From assembly GCA_046538075.1 (NCBI GenBank), contig JBKHJN010000003.1:1-64000 (forward strand): a stretch of DNA of 64,000 bases, in the 5' to 3' direction. The notes beneath the pieces are model-generated. The model had not been told where the DNA came from and did not search any database. It was given only the letters and a program-made list of their open reading frames with translations. Of this stretch, positions 41,899-51,689 are shown piece after piece (positions within the stretch are counted from its first letter, which is position 1; each line of letters opens with the position of its first letter). The position numbers were made by a program, and so were the translations under genes. This DNA is from Desulfobacca_B sp046538075 (GTDB lineage: Bacteria; Desulfobacterota; Desulfobaccia; Desulfobaccales; Desulfobaccaceae).

Positions 41899-43014
41899 AT
41901 GATGCAGGAACAGGGTTTTGAAGAAAAGACTTTTTATCTGAATCTGGGCCCCCAACATCCCAGTACGCATGGCGTATTGCGCATCCTGCTGGAGATGGAC
42001 GGGGAATTCATTGCCAATTCCGAGCCGGTCATCGGCTATGGGCACCGGGCTCATGAAAAGATGGCGGAATTGCGCACCTATCAGCAGTATCTGCCCAACA
42101 TGGGCCGGGTCGATTATCTGCATGCCCTGGCCTATAATCACGGCTACTGCCTGGCAGTGGAAAGGCTGGCCGGGATTGAGGTGCCGGAGCGGGCTGAATT
42201 CATCCGGGTGATTACTGCCGAACTCAATCGGATCGCTAGTCATCTGCTGTGGTTCGGGGCCTATCTTTTGGACCTCGGCGCTTTTACCCCCTTCTTATAT
42301 TGTTTCGATGATCGGGAGAATGTGGTCGACATTCTGGACCGGGTGACCGGTTCCCGGTTGACCTATTGCTATTTCCGCTTTGGCGGTGTGCGCGACGATA
42401 TTGACGACCAATTTATTGCCGGCTGCCGGGCCTTTATTACCCGGTTGCGGAGCCGTTGGAAGGATTACGACGATCTGGTCACCAAAAACGTTATCTTTAT
42501 CAACCGCACCCGGGATATAGGTATCATTACCCCGGAGCAGGCTTTGAAATATGGGGTTACCGGCCCTTGTCTGCGTGGCAGTGGCATCCCTTATGATATT
42601 CGCCGCAGCGAGCCCTATTCGGTCTATCCCTTGTTCGATTTTGAAATACCGGTCGGCGAGCGGGGGGATATCATGGACCGCTATCTGGTGCGCCTCCAAG
42701 AGATGGAGCAGAGCCTGAGGATTATAGAACAGGCCCTGGACAAACTGCCCAATGGGCCGATCATGGCAGAAAAAGTCCCCAAGCGTTTGAAACCGGCCGA
42801 GGGTGAGGTATACGCCGCGGTCGAGTCCGGGCGGGGAGAGTTCGGCATCTATATTGTCAGCAAAGGGGACACCAAACCTTACCGGATTAAGTTGCGGGTC
42901 CCGTCTTTTTCGAACCTCAGCATCATCTCCGAGTTGATCAAAGATACCCTGGTAGCAGATATGGTTGCTATTTTGGGCTCGCTTGATCTGGTTATCCCAG
43001 AGATCGACCGCTAG
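41899..43014 (+). CDS. nuoD: Complex I subunit D (49-kDa, quinone site)
   Basis: 371 residues: LNLGPQHPSTHGVLR at the N-terminus with the quinone-binding His, GYGHRAHEKMAE, the hydrogenase-like core, and terminal IDR. The ATG at 41899, just after the nuoC stop, is preferred to an earlier TTG. Confidence 0.96.
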   Translation: MMQEQGFEEKTFYLNLGPQHPSTHGVLRILLEMDGEFIANSEPVIGYGHRAHEKMAELRTYQQYLPNMGRVDYLHALAYNHGYCLAVERLAGIEVPERAEFIRVITAELNRIASHLLWFGAYLLDLGAFTPFLYCFDDRENVVDILDRVTGSRLTYCYFRFGGVRDDIDDQFIAGCRAFITRLRSRWKDYDDLVTKNVIFINRTRDIGIITPEQALKYGVTGPCLRGSGIPYDIRRSEPYSVYPLFDFEIPVGERGDIMDRYLVRLQEMEQSLRIIEQALDKLPNGPIMAEKVPKRLKPAEGEVYAAVESGRGEFGIYIVSKGDTKPYRIKLRVPSFSNLSIISELIKDTLVADMVAILGSLDLVIPEIDR

Positions 43015-43085
43015 GTTCTAGACAGTCAGCCGGGTCTTACCCTGCTGAGCTCAGAACTGAGTCTGTGCCCCAAGGTGGTTCTGTG

Positions 43086-44057
43086 ATGGAAATGTTATAT
43101 CAGATAGGGGGATCAGAGGCCGTCCGCATCATCCTGGCGCTGGTGGCAATAATCACCCTGGTTTCGGTCAATGCCTTGTTCCTGATCTGGATGGAACGCA
43201 AGGTCGCGGCGCACATTCAGTTGCGGCCCGGCCCCATGGAGGTCGGTTATCACGGCGCCTTGCAAACGGTTGCCGATGCCCTCAAACTGATCGGCAAAGA
43301 GCTGATCACCCCTGAAGATGTTGACCGCCCGGTTTACCATCTGGCCCCGATCATAATGTTCCTTCCGGTATTGGCCCTTTTTCTGGTCATTCCCTTTTCC
43401 GCCAATTTAATCATCCGCGATCTCAATGTCGGCATCCTGTTGATCTTCGCTTTTTCCAGCTTGGCGGTTTTAGCTATCCTCATGGCCGGGTGGGGTTCCA
43501 ACAATAAATATTCGTTGTTCGGGGCTATTCGGTCTGTAGCCCAGAACGTCGCCTATGAGATTCCCCTGCTGATTACCGCCATGAGCATCATCCTGATGGT
43601 CGGCTCCTTCAAACTCTCCGACATCGTCGCCGCCCAGGAAGATATCTGGTTCGTGGTCATCCAACCGGTTGCTTTTATTCTTTATGTTATCTGCGCCACC
43701 GCTGAGACCAACCGGGCCCCCTTTGATATCCCGGAGGCCGAATCAGAGTTGGTCGCGGGGTTCCATACCGAGTATAGCGGCATGCGCTTTGGCCTGTTTT
43801 TTTTAGCCGAATATACCAATATGTTTATTGTCTCGGCCGTAGCCACCGTACTTTTCTTAGGGGGCTGGCACGGCTGGATTTTACCGCCGGTGGTTTGGTT
43901 CTTGGTCAAAGTTTACGCGATAATCTTTCTGATCATGTGGTTCAGGTGGACTTTTCCCCGGCTGAGGTTCGATCAACTGATTACCTTTGCCTGGAAGATA
44001 ATGATTCCCCTGGCGTTCATCAATCTATTGCTCACTGCCTTGGCTATGAAGATATAG
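43086..44057 (+). CDS. nuoH: Complex I subunit H
   Basis: 323 residues, eight membrane helices, WMERKVAAHIQLRPGPMEVG and ETNRAPFDIPEAESELVAG (family signatures; the latter lines the quinone channel). ATG 43086 has aaggtgg ahead; an upstream in-frame start would add seven residues. Confidence 0.96.
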   Translation: MEMLYQIGGSEAVRIILALVAIITLVSVNALFLIWMERKVAAHIQLRPGPMEVGYHGALQTVADALKLIGKELITPEDVDRPVYHLAPIIMFLPVLALFLVIPFSANLIIRDLNVGILLIFAFSSLAVLAILMAGWGSNNKYSLFGAIRSVAQNVAYEIPLLITAMSIILMVGSFKLSDIVAAQEDIWFVVIQPVAFILYVICATAETNRAPFDIPEAESELVAGFHTEYSGMRFGLFFLAEYTNMFIVSAVATVLFLGGWHGWILPPVVWFLVKVYAIIFLIMWFRWTFPRLRFDQLITFAWKIMIPLAFINLLLTALAMKI

Positions 44058-44067
44058 GTTTAGGTCA

Positions 44068-44583
44068 ATGGTTGCCTATGTAAAAGATGTGTTAATCGGG
44101 CTGTGGAGCTTACTGGCCGGGATGGCGGTCACCATCCGTTATTTTGTCAAGCCCATGGTTACGGTTCAGTACCCCCGGGAAAAACTGACCATGTCCCCCC
44201 AATATCGGGGTCATATTGAGTTGATTATGGACCCCGAGACCAATACCCATAGATGTACTGCCTGCGGCATGTGTGTCCGCACCTGTCCTTCCAGCCTGAT
44301 CACGGTGGAAGGGGTCAAAGTAAAAAAGAAAAAGCTGCCCACCACTCATATAATTGATTATTCTCTGTGCAGCCTGTGCGGCTTATGCATCGAAGTCTGT
44401 CCCACCAATGCCTTAAAGTTTTCCAATGAATATCGATTGGCCGCTTACCAGCGGCAAGACATGGTGATCGATCTCTTGGCCCGGCTGGATACTGAGCGGG
44501 CTGCCATCGGACTGCCGCCTCTTCCTCTGCCCACCCCCGAGCCCGAGGAAAAAGAATCTCCCCCCGCGGAGGAAAAACCATGA
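44068..44583 (+). CDS. nuoI: Complex I subunit I (two 4Fe-4S clusters)
   Basis: 171 residues with two ferredoxin motifs, CTACGMCVRTCP and CSLCGLCIEVCP (clusters N6a/N6b). In an operon without NuoEFG this subunit is the likely docking point for an electron donor such as ferredoxin. The C-terminal tail is rich in Pro and Glu. Confidence 0.96.
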   Translation: MVAYVKDVLIGLWSLLAGMAVTIRYFVKPMVTVQYPREKLTMSPQYRGHIELIMDPETNTHRCTACGMCVRTCPSSLITVEGVKVKKKKLPTTHIIDYSLCSLCGLCIEVCPTNALKFSNEYRLAAYQRQDMVIDLLARLDTERAAIGLPPLPLPTPEPEEKESPPAEEKP

Positions 44584-45113
44584 GGTTCATGATTGATCTG
44601 TTCTCCGCCGAAGGCATGGCGACCCTCAGTTTCCTGGGGGTGGTAGGCCTCACCCTTATCGGTGCTCTGATTGCCGTCGGGGCGCGCAACATTTTCCATA
44701 ATGTCTTGGGACTGGCCTTGGCCCTGTTCGGGGTGGCCGGCCTGTTTATTTTTCTCAACAGCCCTTTTGTGGCGATGATGGAGATTTTAATTTACGTGGG
44801 GGCCATCTGTATTGCCATCTGCTTTGCGATCATGCTCTCGGAACCGCTCTATTTACCCAAGCCCCCACGTAAGCCTGTTAAATTATTAGGCGCAGCCGGG
44901 GCCAGCGGCTTGATCTTCGCCATGCTGGCGCTGCTGATGAAAAAAACTACCTGGATCCCGGCCGCCGAGCGCAGCACGGATTGGTCAATCACCACCCTGG
45001 GTCACTTTTTACTTACCAAATATGCCTTGATTTTTGAGGTTATCTCCCTGGTATTGCTGGTGGCGATGTTGGGGGCGATTGTTACTGCCCGGGATGGCCG
45101 GGGGAGCTCATGA
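44580..45113 (+). CDS. nuoJ: Complex I subunit J
   Basis: 177 residues, five membrane helices; AAGLFIFLNSPFVAMMEILIYVGAI-type segment with the conserved pi-bulge helix. Start overlaps the nuoI stop (ATGA). Confidence 0.94.
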   Translation: MRFMIDLFSAEGMATLSFLGVVGLTLIGALIAVGARNIFHNVLGLALALFGVAGLFIFLNSPFVAMMEILIYVGAICIAICFAIMLSEPLYLPKPPRKPVKLLGAAGASGLIFAMLALLMKKTTWIPAAERSTDWSITTLGHFLLTKYALIFEVISLVLLVAMLGAIVTARDGRGSS

Positions 45114-45161
45114 TGATAAGCCCGGCTACCCTGGTCGGATATTTTGGGGCGGGGAGGAAGC

Positions 45162-45473
45162 ATGATTAATAACGTTGAGACCTACCTATACATTGCCTTG
45201 GTGCTTTTTGCCATCGGTCTCTACGGAGTTTTGGCCCGGCGGAACCTGATTGCAGTGTTGATTTCAGTGGAGCTGATGCTCAATGCAGCCATGATCAATT
45301 TTATGGCTTTTAATCGATTCCTGGCTCCTCACCCGGCCGTGGGCCAGATTTACGCTTTGTTTATTATGGCCGTGGCCGCTGCCGAAGCCGCCATTGCTTT
45401 AAGCATCATTATCGCCATTTATCGCAAGTTGAAATCCGTTAACGTGGAACACGCTTCCGAACTTCGAGGTTAA
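45162..45473 (+). CDS. nuoK: Complex I subunit K
   Basis: 103 residues, three helices, with the two membrane Glu positions (ISVELMLNAAMINF, AAAEAAIALSIIIAIY). ATG 45162 has gggagg ahead; the open frame begins earlier at a TTG. Confidence 0.95.
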   Translation: MINNVETYLYIALVLFAIGLYGVLARRNLIAVLISVELMLNAAMINFMAFNRFLAPHPAVGQIYALFIMAVAAAEAAIALSIIIAIYRKLKSVNVEHASELRG

Positions 45474-45475
45474 TT

Positions 45476-47362
45476 ATGTCCGCCTGGTTTTCGGACCTGA
45501 CCTTATTGGGCTGCTTTCTGTGTATGATCTTGCCCCTGGCCAGTTTCGGGGTGATCATGATCTTCACCCGGACCTTTCACAAACTGTCGCTGGCCATTTC
45601 CCTGGTGGCCTCTACTATTCCTTTATTTTTCGCCTGGAGCTTCCTGTATAAATATTGGCATATAACTGAGCCCATCGTCTATAACTACGATTGGATCATC
45701 TCTGATTTTATCAAGATTCCCTTTGGATTCCTGCTGGATCCCACCAGTCTGTTGATGCTGACCATTGTGGCCACCATCAGTTGGCTGGTGCAGATTTACT
45801 CCATCGGCTATATGGAGGGTGATCCGGGATTTGGCAATTATTATGCCTTCCTCTCCCTGTTCGCCCTGTCCATGCTGGGGGTCAGCATCTCCAGCGGCCT
45901 GTTGCAGCTCTATATCTGTTGGGAGCTGGTGGGTCTGTCCTCCTATCTGCTGATCGGCTTCTGGTATGAAAAATTCTCGGCCTCAGAAGCCGGCAAGAAG
46001 GCCTTTGTGGTCACCCGCTTCGGCGACGTCGGCTTTTTCATGGGGCTGGCCTTTCTGACCATTTTTTATGGCAACCTGGAAATTGCCAATATCAATTCGG
46101 CCGCGGTAGCTCAGAGTATGCCGCCCTGGCTGATTTCCACCGCGGCCTTATTGATTTTCTGCGGAGTGATGGGCAAAAGCGCCCAGTTTCCCCTGCATGT
46201 CTGGCTGCCCGACGCCATGGAAGGTCCGACCCCGGTCAGCGCCCTGTTGCACTCGGCCACCATGGTGGCGGCCGGCGTCTTTCTGATCGCCCGGATCTAT
46301 CCATTTTTCAGCGCCTCCCCCGAGGCCATGACGGTAGCCCTGGCCCTGGGCACCATCACTCTGGTGCTCTCTTCCACTATTGGCATGGTAGCCACGGACA
46401 TTAAACAGGTCTGGGCCTATTCCACCGTCAGCCAACTGGGATTCATGATCATGGGGCTGGCCGCCGGTAGCTATTTTGCCGGGTACTATCATCTGACCAC
46501 TCATGCCGGATTCAAGGCCCTGCTCTTTTTATGTTCCGGGGTGTTCATTCATCATTTCGGTACCAATGATTTTTTTGTGATGGCTGCCAAGGGAGGAAGG
46601 AAGCTGGTCATTCCCATGGCCACCATCACCATCGCCGCCCTGGCCCTGTCGGGCATCTTCCCCTTTTCCGGGTTCTTCAGTAAAGAGGCGATCCTGGGGG
46701 CTTTATACCACCATCCCAACAAATTCTGGCTGCTGATGGGGTTGTTCGGGGCTTTTCTGACCGCCTACTATACCTTCCGGGTGATTTTCGTCATGCTCTT
46801 CCCCAAGACCACGGCCCCGGAAGAAACCCATGGCCATGAGGAGCCTCACGAAGAGCATCATGGGGTTCCCTGGGTGATGTCCATTCCATTGTTGATTCTG
46901 GCGACATTTACCCTAATTTTGGGCTTCTGTCAGGGCTATCTAGAGCGTTTCCTGCTGGGCCATACAATGCATCATGAGCATAATTACCTCCTGTTGATCA
47001 GCGCCGTCGGTGCCGCTCTGTCCGGGATCGGACTGGCCTGGATTGATTGGGGCTCCAAAAAGGCCAAGTGCGTCGGGTTTATCTCCTATGTGCCGGCGCT
47101 GGAGAATTTCTTTATCCAAAAATGGTATATGGACCATTTCTGGCGCTGGTTCTTAAATACCTTCATCTACGGGACGTTTTCCCGCTTGTTTACCTATAAT
47201 GACCGGCGAGTGGTAGACGGCGGGGTGGATACTGTGGCCTTCTCAACTATCGGCAGCGGGCGGTTGCTCTCCTTTTTGCAGACTGCCATGCTGCAGTTAA
47301 ACCTGATTTTCATGGTCCTGGTAGTAGCCGGAGTCGGGCTCTACCTGTTAATGGGCAGATAA
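45476..47362 (+). CDS. nuoL: Complex I subunit L (antiporter-like)
   Basis: 628 residues. Antiporter-like domain with CWELVGLSSYLLIGFWYEK (key Glu), the Lys-containing helices (GVMGKSAQFPLHVWLPDAMEGP) and the long C-terminal lateral helix region. His-rich loop EETHGHEEPHEEHHG lies near residue 450. Confidence 0.96.
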   Translation: MSAWFSDLTLLGCFLCMILPLASFGVIMIFTRTFHKLSLAISLVASTIPLFFAWSFLYKYWHITEPIVYNYDWIISDFIKIPFGFLLDPTSLLMLTIVATISWLVQIYSIGYMEGDPGFGNYYAFLSLFALSMLGVSISSGLLQLYICWELVGLSSYLLIGFWYEKFSASEAGKKAFVVTRFGDVGFFMGLAFLTIFYGNLEIANINSAAVAQSMPPWLISTAALLIFCGVMGKSAQFPLHVWLPDAMEGPTPVSALLHSATMVAAGVFLIARIYPFFSASPEAMTVALALGTITLVLSSTIGMVATDIKQVWAYSTVSQLGFMIMGLAAGSYFAGYYHLTTHAGFKALLFLCSGVFIHHFGTNDFFVMAAKGGRKLVIPMATITIAALALSGIFPFSGFFSKEAILGALYHHPNKFWLLMGLFGAFLTAYYTFRVIFVMLFPKTTAPEETHGHEEPHEEHHGVPWVMSIPLLILATFTLILGFCQGYLERFLLGHTMHHEHNYLLLISAVGAALSGIGLAWIDWGSKKAKCVGFISYVPALENFFIQKWYMDHFWRWFLNTFIYGTFSRLFTYNDRRVVDGGVDTVAFSTIGSGRLLSFLQTAMLQLNLIFMVLVVAGVGLYLLMGR

Positions 47363-47445
47363 TTTTGGCACGGGCCGGTTGCAGTGCCTCGGAACAGGCG
47401 GGAAGCCTGATTTACTCACAATTCAGCTTAGCTTAGGATGGCTTT

Positions 47446-48918
47446 ATGGTGGAGCACTTTGCCGACTTTCCGTATCTGACTTGCATGCTGTTAGCCCCCG
47501 TGGTGGGCCTGACCATCATCTTGTTCCTTAAAGAGGAATGGCATTTCCTGATCCGGGTGGTCAGTCTTCTCGCCGCAGCCGTCACCTTTGGTTTGTCAAT
47601 TTACACCTTTATCAATTATGACAAGGCCCTGGGGGGGCTCCAATTCGTCGAAAAATACGAATGGGTCAAAGCCTTTGGCATCTATTATTATGTCGGCGTC
47701 GACGGCATCAATGCCCCGCTGCTGTTGCTTACCGGGATCGTTATTTTCACCGGCGTGCTCACCATGTGGGAGCTGGAAAACCGGGTCAAGGAATATTTCG
47801 CCTTCATGCTGGCCCTGGTCACCGGCGTCTTCGGCGTCTTCATGTCCATGGACATGTTCGTCTTCTTTTTGTTCTATGAAATCGCCGTGGTGCCGATGTA
47901 TATCCTCATTCTGATCTGGGGCTCCACCCGGAAGATTTACGCGGCCATGAAACTTACCCTTTATCTGATGGCCGGCAGCGGTTTGATCATCCCTGGAATC
48001 CTGCTGCTCTATGCCACTTCCGGGATCAATACCTTTGATATGATCCAGCTCCACGGGGTCCATTTCGCCCCTTGGGTTCAAAAAGTGGCCTTTGTCTTGT
48101 TATACTTCGGCTTTGGAGTGTTGGCGGGTGTCTGGCCGTTCCACACATGGTCGCCGGTGGGCCATGTGGCGGCGCCGACCGCCGTCAGCATGCTCCATGC
48201 CGGGGTGCTGATGAAGCTGGGGGCCTACGGTATCCTGCGGGTGGCTATGTTCCTGTGTCCGGCCGGCTTTCAGTACTGGGCCCAACTGATGGCCCTGCTG
48301 GCCGCGGTGGGCATTGTCTACGGCGTCTTTGTCGGTCTGGCTCAGACCGATCTTAAGTATGTCATTGGCTATTCCTCGGTATCGCATATGGGCATAGTCG
48401 GTCTGGGATTGTCCACCGGCACCATCGATGGCTTAAACGGTTCCGTCTTTCAGATGTTCGCCCACGGGGTCATGACCGCCCTCTTCTTCTCGGCGGTGGG
48501 CTATATCTATGATCGCACCCATACCCGCAATATTCATGAATTGGGCGGATTTTCCAAAATTATGCCGGTGGCCTCGGCCTATTTTATCATTGCTGCCTTA
48601 TGTGGGGCTGGGGTGCCGGGATTTGCCAGCTTCTGGGCTGAGTTATTGGTATTTATTTCGGCTGTCAAAGTCTACCCGGTACGCGGTCTGTTCGCCCTGG
48701 CCTCTATAGTCATCGGCGCCTTGTTTGCTCTGCGAGTGGTGCAAAATACTTTCTATAATCAGCCCAATCCCAAATTTACTCATTTTAAGGATGTCAGTCC
48801 CTTTTTAGGGTTGCCCCGGGCCATCTTGGTGGCCAGTATGGTGCTTTTTGGGATCTTTCCCCGGCTGATGCTGGACATCATCAAATCCGCGGTGGTTCCC
48901 TTTGTTAACGGGTTATAA
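47446..48918 (+). CDS. nuoM: Complex I subunit M (antiporter-like)
   Basis: 490 residues with FFLFYEIAVVPMYILI (key Glu) and GVWPFHTWSPVGHVAAPTA. Lies 83 bp after nuoL; that gap has no gene. Confidence 0.96.
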   Translation: MVEHFADFPYLTCMLLAPVVGLTIILFLKEEWHFLIRVVSLLAAAVTFGLSIYTFINYDKALGGLQFVEKYEWVKAFGIYYYVGVDGINAPLLLLTGIVIFTGVLTMWELENRVKEYFAFMLALVTGVFGVFMSMDMFVFFLFYEIAVVPMYILILIWGSTRKIYAAMKLTLYLMAGSGLIIPGILLLYATSGINTFDMIQLHGVHFAPWVQKVAFVLLYFGFGVLAGVWPFHTWSPVGHVAAPTAVSMLHAGVLMKLGAYGILRVAMFLCPAGFQYWAQLMALLAAVGIVYGVFVGLAQTDLKYVIGYSSVSHMGIVGLGLSTGTIDGLNGSVFQMFAHGVMTALFFSAVGYIYDRTHTRNIHELGGFSKIMPVASAYFIIAALCGAGVPGFASFWAELLVFISAVKVYPVRGLFALASIVIGALFALRVVQNTFYNQPNPKFTHFKDVSPFLGLPRAILVASMVLFGIFPRLMLDIIKSAVVPFVNGL

Positions 48919-48921
48919 ATC

Positions 48922-50340
48922 ATGAAAGTGCTACTTTTTGGTCCCGAACTCTATTTTCTGGCTATGGCTCTAGTGCTGTTCTTCCTGTCTTTACGGCGAC
49001 AGGTAAACATCCGCATTGACCATCAGGTGGCCCTGGGGTTTGCGGCCGGTGGAGTAGTGGTCGCGGCGGTCTGTCTCTTCCAACAGGGAGAACTGTTTTT
49101 TGCGGCTTACCGGGTTGATCTGTTCAGTCAGATCTTCAAAGCCGCCTTGGCCTTGGGCCTCTTTCTGGTCCTGATGATCTCCCACAATCTGGCCCATATT
49201 GAAGACCGCTACCACGCTGAATTTTATCTATTCTTGACCACCTGTACCTTAGGCCTGATGATGCTGGTCAGTGCGGTGGAACTTTTGACCATCTATGTGT
49301 CTTTGGAATTATCCTCTTATTCACTTTATATTCTGGTGCCTCTGCGCCGCGGAGATGACATCGACGTTGAAGCGGGAATCAAGTATCTGTTCATCGGTGC
49401 GGTCTCTTCCTGCTTCATGCTGTTTGGCCTAAGTTATATCTTTGGTGCCACCCACAGCACCTACATTAATGAAATCATGGCTAAGATGCCGGAATTGCTG
49501 CAGAGTCCGATCGGCATCATGGGCATTCTGCTTACCCTGGCCGGATTCTTTTTCAAATTATCAGTATTTCCTTTCCATTTCTGGGCTCCGGATGTCTACC
49601 AGGGGGCGGCCAATCAGGTGACTACCTTTATCGCCACTGTGTCTAAGGCCGCCGCAGTGGCGGTTTTACTCCGCCTGGCAGCCCTGGGCCATGCCTACGG
49701 GTTTGGGTTTACCCAGGGGCTATGGATCTTATCCATCGTGTCCATGACCCTGGGCAATCTGGTAGCCATTGTCCAGAAGGATTTCAAACGGATGCTGGCC
49801 TATTCCTCCATTGCCCATGCCGGTTATGTGTTGATGGGCATCCTGACCCTGAGTGAAGCCGGATATACCGCCGCCATCTACTATGCGGTAGCTTATCTGA
49901 TCATGAACTTCACCTGTTTTATGGTGCTCTCGGAAGTGGCCAGTGATGGCCGAAATCTGAAGATCGTCGAGTTGGCCGGCCTATACCACCGCTGCCCCTT
50001 GCTGGGATTGGCCCTGATGCTCGGTCTGTTCGCCCTGGCGGGAGTCCCCCCCTCCATTGGCTTTACCGGCAAATTGCTGGTCTTTACTTCCGCCATGAAG
50101 GAGGGTTACTTCTGGCTGGTCCTGGTCGGAGCGGTAAATGGGACCATTTCATTGTATTACTATCTAAAGGTGGTCTACGCTGCTTATTTTCTGGAAGGCA
50201 AGGAATTGCCGGCGATTAAACCGGCTCCTTCTATGCGGGCCCTGAGCTATGCCCTGATCCTGATTATCATCGGCTTCGGGGTGTTCCCGGACCGGGTAGT
50301 GGAATTGGCCCGGGTGGCAGTAAAAGGGGTCCTGCTATAA
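48922..50340 (+). CDS. nuoN: Complex I subunit N (antiporter-like)
   Basis: 472 residues; LLTIYVSLELSSYSLYIL (key Glu) and FFFKLSVFPFHFWAPDVYQGA (key Lys), the NuoN signatures. Last gene of the operon, three bases after nuoM. Confidence 0.96.
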   Translation: MKVLLFGPELYFLAMALVLFFLSLRRQVNIRIDHQVALGFAAGGVVVAAVCLFQQGELFFAAYRVDLFSQIFKAALALGLFLVLMISHNLAHIEDRYHAEFYLFLTTCTLGLMMLVSAVELLTIYVSLELSSYSLYILVPLRRGDDIDVEAGIKYLFIGAVSSCFMLFGLSYIFGATHSTYINEIMAKMPELLQSPIGIMGILLTLAGFFFKLSVFPFHFWAPDVYQGAANQVTTFIATVSKAAAVAVLLRLAALGHAYGFGFTQGLWILSIVSMTLGNLVAIVQKDFKRMLAYSSIAHAGYVLMGILTLSEAGYTAAIYYAVAYLIMNFTCFMVLSEVASDGRNLKIVELAGLYHRCPLLGLALMLGLFALAGVPPSIGFTGKLLVFTSAMKEGYFWLVLVGAVNGTISLYYYLKVVYAAYFLEGKELPAIKPAPSMRALSYALILIIIGFGVFPDRVVELARVAVKGVLL

Positions 50341-50370
50341 TTTCTTAATACTTCCGTATTATGATAAATG

Positions 50371-50399
50371 AAAATGCCAGCCCCCAGGGCTGGCATTTT
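50371..50399. terminator. Intrinsic terminator after nuoN (bidirectional)
   Basis: AAAATGCCAGCCC and GGGCTGGCATTTT arms with a three-base loop, flanked by A and T runs, serving nuoN and the facing regulator gene. Confidence 0.92.
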
Positions 50400-50423
50400 G
50401 CTTTTTAAACATTCTAGGTTTTA

Positions 50424-51503
50424 TCACTTAAAGCAGCGGTAATTATCGACTTCGATATTGTAGTGCCGCAACCAACGGTAGATGGTCTTGGTGCACACCT
50501 TGAGCCGCCGGGAGAGGGCGGAAACATTGCCATGGGCCGCCCGCAGCAATTCTTCCAGTTCCTGCAGGGTCGGTCGGGTCGGCAGCGTCGCCACGGAAGA
50601 ATGGCTCTCCGTGGTTTGGGCCTCGGAAAGGTGGGGTTCAGGGTCCAGATCCAATTCTTTAACGATCGATCCCTGACAGAGCAAAACCGCTCTAGTTACA
50701 ACATTTTTGAGTTCTCTGACATTTCCCGGCCAGCTATAGGTTAACATTTCTTTTTCTACCGCGGTGGAAAACCGCACCATGCCTTTCTCGTATTGTTTGG
50801 CGGCAATCCAGACAAAATAGTTGGCCAGCAAGAGGATATCTCCCCGCCGCTCCCTCAGTGGGGGCAAATGGATCAGCAGGGTGGCCAAGCGATCATACAA
50901 ATCCCGTCGAAATTGCCCCTGGGCGACCATGACCCTTAAATCCTGGTTGGTCGCCGCCAGCAGACGAACGTTGACTTTTTTGGGGCCTTCGCTGCCTACG
51001 GGCTCGATCTCCCCCTGCTCTACCGCCCGCAATAATCGGGGTTGCATGGACAGCGGCAAGTCCCCGATTTCATCAAAGAACAGGGTTCCCTGATGAGCCA
51101 GCTCAAATTTGCCCCGCTTTTTGCGCAGGGCATTGGTAAAGGCGCCGGGCAGGTGTCCGAACAGTTCGCTGTTGGCCAATGATTCCGAAATTGACGCACA
51201 ATTGATTTTTAAAAGCGGTTGAACGTGCCGGAAACTTATCGCCCAAAGAGCCTCGGCCACCAGTTCCTTTCCGGTTCCGGGCTCCCCGGTGATCAGCACC
51301 GGCAGATCAGTGCGGGCATAAAGCGGGATGCGATCCAGGATATTCTGAAAGGCCGCGTCCTGGGTGTAAATCCAGGCTCTTTTTGTCGGCCCTCCCTTTT
51401 TTCTGCGGTCCTCTCTCTGTTTAATAGGCCTATCAAGGGAGGTAGATACCCCGATAGGAACCCGATCCTTAATTCCCAGACCCCGGCGATCAATCCTAAT
51501 CAT
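50424..51503 (-). CDS. AAA+ enhancer-binding-type regulator with altered GAFTGA loop
   Basis: 359 residues. Central AAA+ domain: Walker A GEPGTGKEL, Walker B TLFFDEIGDLPL, arginine-finger region FRRDLYDRLATLLIHLPPLRER; C-terminal Fis-type HTH (GNVSALSRRLKVCTKTIYRWLRHY). No N-terminal receiver or GAF domain, only ~45 basic residues. The sigma-54 contact loop reads GAFTNA instead of GAFTGA, so sigma-54 activation may be weakened or replaced. Its target is unknown; it faces nuoN and lies upstream of the trehalose cluster. Confidence 0.9.
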   Translation of the reverse strand: MIRIDRRGLGIKDRVPIGVSTSLDRPIKQREDRRKKGGPTKRAWIYTQDAAFQNILDRIPLYARTDLPVLITGEPGTGKELVAEALWAISFRHVQPLLKINCASISESLANSELFGHLPGAFTNALRKKRGKFELAHQGTLFFDEIGDLPLSMQPRLLRAVEQGEIEPVGSEGPKKVNVRLLAATNQDLRVMVAQGQFRRDLYDRLATLLIHLPPLRERRGDILLLANYFVWIAAKQYEKGMVRFSTAVEKEMLTYSWPGNVRELKNVVTRAVLLCQGSIVKELDLDPEPHLSEAQTTESHSSVATLPTRPTLQELEELLRAAHGNVSALSRRLKVCTKTIYRWLRHYNIEVDNYRCFK

Positions 51504-51689
51504 TTTTATCGCGCCTCCCTGTGCGACCGAGTTGGAAAATGATGGATTAATAATGATTACAAAAAATATTAGATGGTTGATATTATAGGGTTAACAAGCA
51601 TTTATTGTCAAGCTATTAAAATTAACAGGATTATTGGCCACATAAAAAAATAATAAAATCAATAACATAAAAATATATAAATTTGGCCA

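Noticed and set aside
47363..47385. TGGCACG...TTGCA between nuoL and nuoM as a sigma-54 promoter
   Set aside because: The spacing between the GG and GC elements is two bases too long for sigma-54 and the position is inside an operon.
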